In this document: piece after piece, positions 6,081-9,774 of the stretch
How the letters are laid out: every line of letters starts with the position of its first letter
How positions within the stretch are numbered: position 1 is the stretch's first letter
NCBI GenBank assembly: GCA_027487145.1
Contig: JAIYEC010000071.1
Span: 1 to 9,774, forward strand
Length of the DNA: 9,774 bases
Origin: a bacterium
GTDB lineage: Bacteria > Patescibacteriota > Minisyncoccia > Phycocordibacterales > UBA918
Reading direction: 5' to 3'
The notes under the pieces: model-generated
Database searches by the model: none
What the model was told of the DNA's origin: nothing
What the model saw: only the letters and a program-made list of their open reading frames with translations
Translations under genes and position numbers: made by a program

Positions 6081-6863
6081 CTATTCTGGCATATACACCC
6101 CACCGAGGAATTCGGCGGTAAGGCGATCGTAGTCTGGTCGGTGTTTGGTGAGGACTATCTCCCGCTTCCCTGTGTTAGAAAGTTTTTCGGCTATCTCAGT
6201 GTGCTTAGTAAGGTACTGAGAAAGTTTTTTAGGAATCACTTCGTCTTGAGAGATGATAGTTACTGACGAGGCAAAGTGTTTTTGGAGCACATCTTTAAGA
6301 AGAATGTAGTGGGTACATCCCAAGATGACAACGTCCCCTTCCCTAGTCTCGCGCTCTAGCACTTTGAGCGCAGCTGACTGTGCGACTTCATCTTCGCCAA
6401 GTTCAATGAGTGGTACAAGCTCAGGAGTCGCAACTTCAACGAGCTCGATGCTGTCATCAAGTTTTTCAAGCTCTCGGCCATATTTACCTGAGTCGACAGT
6501 TCGCTTGGTCGCAATGAGTACAGCCCGCTTGCATCCAGTATCAATCATCTCCTCAACAGTAGGGACAATAACGCCGAGAATTTTCCGATCAGGAAATTCT
6601 TCTTTGAGATAGGTATCTTGTAACTTTCTAATTGATTCAGCCGATGCTGTATTGCACGCCACGATTACAAGCAAACAATCTCGTGCAAACAATTCTCCTA
6701 TTGCCTTCTTAGTCAATTCATAAATTTGCTCTTCACTCTTATCACCGTACGGAAGATTAGCAGTATCACCATAGTAAATGTAGTCGTACTGTGGCAGTGC
6801 TTTAGCCACTGCTTTTAACACCAGTAAACCACCAAGACCAGAATCAAAAAAACCGATGTTCAT
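6081..6863 (-). CDS. murI: Glutamate racemase
   Basis: 260 residues. Cofactor-independent interconversion of L- and D-glutamate in the cytoplasm, supplying D-Glu for the second position of the peptidoglycan stem peptide. N-terminal FDSGLGG (5/6-12, D7-S8), YYGDTANLPYG (30-40), the first catalytic cysteine in ACNTAS (C70) and the second in GCTHY (C183) are all present, so both half-sites look intact. Length fits the family. The start at 6863 has a good Shine-Dalgarno (AAGGA, 6872-6868) inside the last codons of the upstream EVE gene, and only 1 nt separates the two genes. They form one operon read leftward. The 3' end faces the nuclease-like gene with 2 nt between stops and no terminator, so the two transcripts probably overlap. 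Aspartate racemase is the nearest alternative, but the motifs favour MurI. Confidence 0.96.
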   Translation of the reverse strand: MNIGFFDSGLGGLLVLKAVAKALPQYDYIYYGDTANLPYGDKSEEQIYELTKKAIGELFARDCLLVIVACNTASAESIRKLQDTYLKEEFPDRKILGVIVPTVEEMIDTGCKRAVLIATKRTVDSGKYGRELEKLDDSIELVEVATPELVPLIELGEDEVAQSAALKVLERETREGDVVILGCTHYILLKDVLQKHFASSVTIISQDEVIPKKLSQYLTKHTEIAEKLSNTGKREIVLTKHRPDYDRLTAEFLGGVYMPE

Positions 6864-6864
6864 A

Positions 6865-7326
6865 CTATCCTTGTTTACTTCGAAGTTTTACCACCGCGTT
6901 AAAATGTTTCTCCGATACTGGCTGTACCGACAGACGACTTCCCTGCTTCACGAGTTCCATGCCGGTAAAGACACTATTCTTTTTTATTTCAGCGAGCGGA
7001 AGAGGTTCTTTAAAAATCTCAACGAGCGACACATCAACCGTCGACCAGCGGGGATTATCGACTGTTGATTTTTCGTCGTACCCTTCGTTTTTTGGATCAA
7101 ATTGAGTGGGATCTGGGTACGCTTCTTTAACCACCTTTGCAATTCCAACCACTGCTGGCACGGCGCAGCCAGAATGATGAAATAAGAGTAAGTCCCCTTT
7201 TTTCATGGCTCGGAGGTTATTTCTAGCCTGATAACTACGAACATCTGTCCAAGAACCAACTTTTTCCCGCTTTAAATCCTCAATTGAGTAACAGTCGGGC
7301 TCACTTTTTACTAACCAGTATTGCAT
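6865..7326 (-). CDS. EVE domain protein
   Basis: 153 residues, essentially one EVE domain (PUA-like fold), as in THYN1-type proteins. Landmarks are YWLVKSEP (3-10), SWTDVRSYQARNNLRAM (25-41), GDLLLFHHSG (44-53), YPDP (70-73) and PRWSTVDV (92-99). EVE domains are known or proposed to bind modified bases in nucleic acids through an aromatic pocket; in bacteria stand-alone versions are common housekeeping genes of uncertain role. No nuclease or other effector domain is fused here, so a restriction function is not indicated. ATG 7326 lies 6 nt after a perfect TATAAT on the minus strand, so the mRNA is predicted to start at the A of the start codon (leaderless). It is the first gene of the EVE-murI operon, its stop being 1 nt from the murI start. 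Confidence 0.9.
   Translation of the reverse strand: MQYWLVKSEPDCYSIEDLKREKVGSWTDVRSYQARNNLRAMKKGDLLLFHHSGCAVPAVVGIAKVVKEAYPDPTQFDPKNEGYDEKSTVDNPRWSTVDVSLVEIFKEPLPLAEIKKNSVFTGMELVKQGSRLSVQPVSEKHFNAVVKLRSKQG
6868..6872 (-). promoter_or_regulatory. Shine-Dalgarno of murI inside the EVE gene
   Basis: AAGGA lies 4 nt before the murI ATG and inside the last codons of the EVE gene. Most other starts in the window lack such a site, so it marks murI as an internal cistron needing its own ribosome binding. Confidence 0.6.
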
Positions 7327-7332
7327 GGCTGT

Positions 7333-7338
7333 ATTATA
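7333..7338 (-). promoter_or_regulatory. -10 element of the EVE-murI operon (leaderless)
   Basis: On the minus strand a perfect TATAAT is followed by ACAGCC and then ATG. Six bases between the -10 and the ATG place +1 on the A of the start codon. No clear -35 is found 16-18 bp upstream. Confidence 0.55.
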
Positions 7339-7345
7339 GCGTACT

Positions 7346-7354
7346 TGGTATAAT
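7346..7354 (+). promoter_or_regulatory. Extended -10 promoter of the DoxX-like gene
   Basis: TGG-TATAAT is a perfect extended -10 (TGn TATAAT) on the plus strand. It predicts a start near 7361 and a leader of about 33 nt without a Shine-Dalgarno next to ATG 7394. The -35 region would overlap the EVE start codon, so this promoter and the divergent one at 7333-7338 cannot easily be occupied at once. Confidence 0.55.
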
Positions 7355-7393
7355 TAGTGAGAAGATTAGAGTAATTACATATTTATATAACAT

Positions 7394-7813
7394 ATGATTA
7401 AAGAATCACATTTAGAAATTGTACGAACCCACGGTTCAAAACTTGGTCGCGTACTTATGGGTCTCCTCTTTTTTGTTTCAGGACTACTCATGCTTACCGT
7501 CCAAGGTCCAGACATGGTAGCTGGCTACTTTACCTCACTTGGTATTCCAATGGCAGGAGTTGTTGTATGGCTCGTAATCATCACTAAAGTTGTTGCTGGT
7601 GGTGCAATTGTGATTGGTAAAAAGACTACAGAAGCTGCTGCGGTTCTTATTGTTTTTACCCTTATTGCTACCCTTTTGGCTCATATGAGTCCAGACCAAG
7701 ATGCAATGTTCCCTAATGGACTTCTCAAGAACCTTGCAGTGGTCGGAGGTCTTCTCTACCTTATGGCGTTTGGTCCCCACGGCATGAATGTAAAAGGTAC
7801 CGAAGCTGAATAA
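7394..7813 (+). CDS. DoxX-like small integral membrane protein
   Basis: 139 residues with four hydrophobic segments at about 18-36 (LGRVLMGLLFFVSGLLML), 52-75 (MAGVVVWLVIITKVVAGGAIVIG), 80-97 (AAAVLIVFTLIATLLAHM) and 111-126 (KNLAVVGGLLYLMAFG). The pattern R-x-x-(x)-G-L-x-F-x-x-S-G in helix 1, G-I-P after a short loop, and K-N-L in the last helix is that of the DoxX/YphA-like family, whose bacterial members are small inner-membrane proteins linked to redox and sulfur handling in some species. The catalytic role here is unknown. The gene is monocistronic, with its own extended -10 promoter, and ends 20 nt before a strong bidirectional terminator. ATG 7394 gives a short polar N-terminus before helix 1, which fits the family. 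Confidence 0.8.
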   Translation: MIKESHLEIVRTHGSKLGRVLMGLLFFVSGLLMLTVQGPDMVAGYFTSLGIPMAGVVVWLVIITKVVAGGAIVIGKKTTEAAAVLIVFTLIATLLAHMSPDQDAMFPNGLLKNLAVVGGLLYLMAFGPHGMNVKGTEAE

Positions 7814-7833
7814 GAGTAACGGTGCAATAGGCT

Positions 7834-7867
7834 AAAAAGAGCCGACCCAAAGGGCCGGCTCTTTTTT
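7834..7867. terminator. Bidirectional intrinsic terminator
   Basis: AAAAAGAGCCG (7834-7844) pairs with CGGCTCTTTTT (7856-7866); inside, CCC pairs with GGG around an AAA loop, with one A/C mismatch. The T-run on each strand makes it work for the DoxX-like gene (+) and for the transglycosylase gene (-), whose stop codon it touches. Confidence 0.92.
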
Positions 7868-8378
7868 AGATATTTGCAGCTAGAGTACGATTCCAACAGC
7901 GAGCTGATGCTTGCCATGGTTGTAGTCCCTGCTCCTCATAGAGGTGTCGGGCATACGCCATGTTGTCGTAAATTGACTCCAGGTCCAAGTCCATTGCGGT
8001 GGCTGTACGTAAGTGGTAACGCTTATTAATTTGCATTACCCCCGTATCAGCCGGATCGACTTTACCTCGAAGGGTAGAGCCGTCACTGAGAGTGTGACGG
8101 AATCCCGATTCACATCGTGCGATCTCAATCATGACAGGAATGTCACTAAAGTATTCGCGAACAATGCTTTCGGTTTCTGCGCTAGCTCCAGGTGTACTGT
8201 AGGCTGCTGTTGTCGTATATCTACTTGCTTGTGAGCGAGCAGATTGAGCGGTAGCAAGCGCTGCAGATTCTGGAGTGGCAACGGGAGTTTCCTCCCTCGT
8301 CATCGCAATGTGTCCGTACGCTGTTTCTGGTACGGCAGTCGCCGAAACGACACCGGTGGTAAAGAGCGCGAGAATCAC
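7866..8378 (-). CDS. Secreted SLT/lysozyme-like transglycosylase
   Basis: 170 residues from GTG 8378. Residues 1-16 are hydrophobic and end in SATA, a plausible signal peptidase site. A low-complexity Ala/Ser/Thr linker runs to about 70. Residues 71-162 form a small SLT-like domain: IARCESGFRH with the expected catalytic acid E90, GVMQIN (113-118), YDNMAYARHLYEEQG (137-151) and WQASARCW. C89 and C161 could form a disulfide outside the cell. Lytic transglycosylases of this type cut the glycan strand of peptidoglycan. The start is uncertain. With GTG 8378 the signal peptide lacks the usual basic N-region, and there is no in-frame ATG, GTG or TTG before a stop at 8405-8403, although the hydrophobic stretch continues upstream in frame (WLILST). 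A leaderless GTG start is compatible with TTGTTA-16 bp-TATTTT just upstream; a one-base loss in a T-run is the alternative. Confidence 0.85.
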   Translation of the reverse strand: MILALFTTGVVSATAVPETAYGHIAMTREETPVATPESAALATAQSARSQASRYTTTAAYSTPGASAETESIVREYFSDIPVMIEIARCESGFRHTLSDGSTLRGKVDPADTGVMQINKRYHLRTATAMDLDLESIYDNMAYARHLYEEQGLQPWQASARCWNRTLAANI

Positions 8379-8415
8379 AGTGGATAAAATAAGCCAATGG
8401 TCTTAACTAACAAGT

Positions 8416-8583
8416 CGTGCGAGCGAGAGTCGCGTATATATATTCTTAAGAATATATATACATGACCGAGCGAGCACGGCGAGTATGAATTTCATACAAA
8501 ACATGTCTGCGGGAGTTGTATACACAACCGAGCGAACATGTGTTTGTATGATTTCCCATACAAGCACCGGAGTGGAGATTCCG
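8416..8583. repeat. Composite palindromic repeat block
   Basis: The block contains several nested inverted repeats: outer CGTGC/GCACG (8416-8420, 8474-8478) around a perfect 28-bp palindrome (8434-8461); GTATGAA/TTCATAC (8483-8489, 8491-8497); TTGTATG/CATACAA (8544-8550, 8557-8563); and a larger pair CATACAAAACATGT (8493-8506) with 8536-8550, one indel apart, enclosing GTTGT/ACAAC (8515-8519, 8524-8528). The motif CGAGCGA recurs three times (about 8420, 8468, 8529). This modular hairpin arrangement is unlike the coding DNA around it and resembles a dispersed intergenic repeat or a non-autonomous mobile element. No transposase, terminal repeat or target duplication is evident in the window. 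Confidence 0.65.
8434..8461. repeat. Perfect 28-bp palindrome
   Basis: GTATATATATTC (8434-8445), TTAA, then GAATATATATAC (8450-8461), symmetric over all 28 bp about 8447/8448. It may extrude as a cruciform or bind a symmetric protein. It lies about 55 bp upstream of the transglycosylase start on the minus strand, so it could also carry a -10-like TATATA for it. Confidence 0.8.
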
Positions 8584-8658
8584 ATGACCGCAAAATACTA
8601 TCATAGATTACGGGTTTTTATTACAATACCATATTTTAGACTTACTGTCAATTTTTAG
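8485..8658 (+). other. Possible 58-codon ORF inside the repeat block
   Basis: An ATG frame runs from 8485 (or 8503) to TAG 8656-8658, coding MNFIQNMSAGVVYTTERTC... and ending in RLTVNF. The same frame is open back to 8407. No Shine-Dalgarno is visible and most of the frame overlaps the inverted repeats, so it may be open by chance or belong to the repeat unit. It extends about 75 nt beyond the last hairpin. No function can be assigned. Confidence 0.2.
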
Positions 8659-8703
8659 GCCTACTTTCTCTTATTTTAAGCCATAAAAATAGGACTTTTT
8701 TGC
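8584..8703. other. AT-rich spacer downstream of the ROK gene
   Basis: There is no gene beyond the tail of the small ORF above, and no classic terminator. On the minus strand AGTCCTA (8695-8689) can pair six of seven bases with TAGGCCT (8663-8657), followed by AAAAATTG, which might be a weak end for the Nudix-ROK transcript. Confidence 0.35.
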
Positions 8704-9543
8704 TTACAACCGATTTTTGAGCAAAGCTAACCCGCCGTAGAGACCAGCTTCGTCACCAAGCTTAGCTTCTGCTATAAGCGGTGCCACTTCAAAATTTTCC
8801 ACCAGCTCAACGGTGTACTTTCGAACAGCATCTACCATAATTTTGGGGTCTCCGATGATCATTGAACCACCCAAAATAATCGCATCAGGCGACCAATACA
8901 AAATAGTGTTACGCATTCCCTGTGCCAAGTATTCAGCTAACTCCTCCCATAGAACATCGCTTTGTGGTATCTCATATGGCTTCACACCAAAGCGTTGTTC
9001 AACCGCTGTTCCAGATACGAGATTTTCTAAGGTCGGCTCAATGTCTGGCCCTAGTACTGTTCGGTCGATATCAAGAATCTGCTTCCCAGGCTCAAAACCT
9101 ACACTCGCATGATCTATTTCCCCATTCTCAATTTTGACTCCGCCAACTCCAGTTGAAACCGTGTGGTACGCGATGATATCAAGTCCCTTACCTGCTCCAA
9201 AGACTGCCTCACCCAAACCGGCAATAGCTGCGTCATTTTCTAAAAAAATTGGACACTGATAGTATTTTTGTAATTCACCAACCAATGACTTCCCTGCCCA
9301 CTTATGTAGTACCGGATCATTATCGATTCCATCTTTCAGCTCTGTGAGGAGTCCCCGGATACCCCCTGCTATAGCGGTCGGTTTTTCTGGTGCCAATCGA
9401 TCAAATATCTCCTTCATTTTTTTGACACCTTCTGACAGAGTCGCTGGGGTCTTGAAACTTTCAATAGTATCGAGAGTCTTCAAATCAGCTGAGGATCCAA
9501 CTCGTGTTTTAGTCCCACCAATATCAAAAACGATGTATGTCAT
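8704..9543 (-). CDS. ROK-family sugar kinase (glucokinase-like)
   Basis: 279 residues, cytoplasmic, ASKHA fold. The phosphate-binding loop DIGGTKTR is at 7-14, FLENDAAIAGLGEA at 100-113 with the catalytic aspartate D104, VSTGVGGVKIENG at 129-141, and the second nucleotide-contacting stretch ILGGSMI at 223-229. These mark a ROK kinase, which phosphorylates glucose, N-acetylmannosamine or a related sugar. No N-terminal helix-turn-helix is present, so it is a kinase and not a repressor. The zinc motif typical of the family (CxCGxxGCxE after the GH dipeptide) is absent: the region 150-181 reads GFEPGKQ...SGTAV with no cysteine. The substrate is therefore not predictable. The gene is shorter than typical E. 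coli ROK kinases (about 300). Its ATG overlaps the TGA of the upstream Nudix-type gene (ATGA), which indicates translational coupling. Confidence 0.88.
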   Translation of the reverse strand: MTYIVFDIGGTKTRVGSSADLKTLDTIESFKTPATLSEGVKKMKEIFDRLAPEKPTAIAGGIRGLLTELKDGIDNDPVLHKWAGKSLVGELQKYYQCPIFLENDAAIAGLGEAVFGAGKGLDIIAYHTVSTGVGGVKIENGEIDHASVGFEPGKQILDIDRTVLGPDIEPTLENLVSGTAVEQRFGVKPYEIPQSDVLWEELAEYLAQGMRNTILYWSPDAIILGGSMIIGDPKIMVDAVRKYTVELVENFEVAPLIAEAKLGDEAGLYGGLALLKNRL

Positions 9544-9774
9544 GCTAAAATTAGTTTATCACGAAATGTATTCCAAGAATCAATGAGACTAAAGGTACAT
9601 TCTTCAGCCTTGTCTACAATGAGATTATCCAGCTCCTCTGGGGACACCCACATGATCTCGGCAACTTCATGAGGATCAAAAGATATTTCTGTACTATCTG
9701 GTACAACCGTTTTATATAAATTTGAAAAGAATCCTGACGAGTAATATCTATCAGCAATTTTATTGAGAACATAG
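9540..9774 (-). CDS. Nudix-type hydrolase, C-terminal part (partial)
   Basis: The open frame enters from the right edge and stops at TGA 9542-9540, giving 77 residues (first full codon at 9773). The sequence includes FFSNLYKTVVPDSTEISFDPHEVAEIMWVSPEELDNLI, followed by a helical tail with SLIDSWNTFRDKL. The strand, then E-V-x-E-x-x-W-V-S-x-E-E-L, is the usual part of Nudix and isopentenyl-diphosphate isomerase-like proteins lying C-terminal to the Nudix box. The box itself (GX5EX7REUXEEXGU) lies beyond the window, so catalytic competence and substrate cannot be judged. It is the upstream partner of the ROK kinase through an ATGA overlap, suggesting shared nucleotide or sugar housekeeping. Confidence 0.75.
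   Translation of the reverse strand, partial: YVLNKIADRYYSSGFFSNLYKTVVPDSTEISFDPHEVAEIMWVSPEELDNLIVDKAEECTFSLIDSWNTFRDKLILA

Noticed and set aside
6865..7326. EVE protein as part of a restriction or defence system
   Set aside because: It is a stand-alone domain in an operon with murI, with no nuclease, helicase or methyltransferase next to it.

Overview
The window reads as a piece of a small-genome bacterial chromosome, most likely from the Patescibacteria/CPR (Parcubacteria-like). This placement is inferred from tightly packed short genes, a coiled-coil M23 peptidase next to murG and gltX, an EVE protein, a DoxX-like membrane protein, many starts without a Shine-Dalgarno sequence, and use of the standard code (TGA occurs as a stop). 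No rRNA, tRNA, CRISPR array or transposase is visible.

Layout. Positions 1-2952 (+) hold the end of murG, then gltX and a secreted M23 peptidoglycan endopeptidase, all overlapping as one operon. Positions 2953-3255 are non-coding: an inverted repeat, AT-rich palindromes, two DnaA-box-like 9-mers, an extended -10, and a strongly folded leader for an HD-domain nucleotidase (3256-3828, +). Positions 3829-4552 are a 724-bp AT-rich gap with no convincing gene but with a 30-bp imperfect palindrome and several short direct repeats. Next come a Xer-type tyrosine recombinase (4553-5524, +) and, 2 nt later, an unrecognised protein with a possible PD-(D/E)XK nuclease core (5527-6078, +). On the minus strand follow murI and, upstream of it, an EVE-domain gene (7326 to 6081). 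A DoxX-like gene (7394-7813, +) is divergent from these and ends at a bidirectional terminator shared with a secreted SLT-type transglycosylase (8378-7866, -). Positions 8379-8703 are a palindrome-rich, repeat-like intergenic block. The right end holds a ROK-family sugar kinase (9543-8704, -) coupled by ATGA to the C-terminal part of a Nudix-type protein (running off the window, -).

Theme. Cell-wall functions dominate: lipid II synthesis (MurG), D-glutamate supply (MurI), peptide cleavage (M23) and glycan cleavage (SLT). Nucleotide and sugar housekeeping (HD nucleotidase, Nudix, ROK) and Glu-tRNA synthesis accompany them. The least explained parts are the folded leader at 3157-3230, the gap plus recombinase plus nuclease-like gene at 3829-6078, and the composite palindromic block at 8416-8583.
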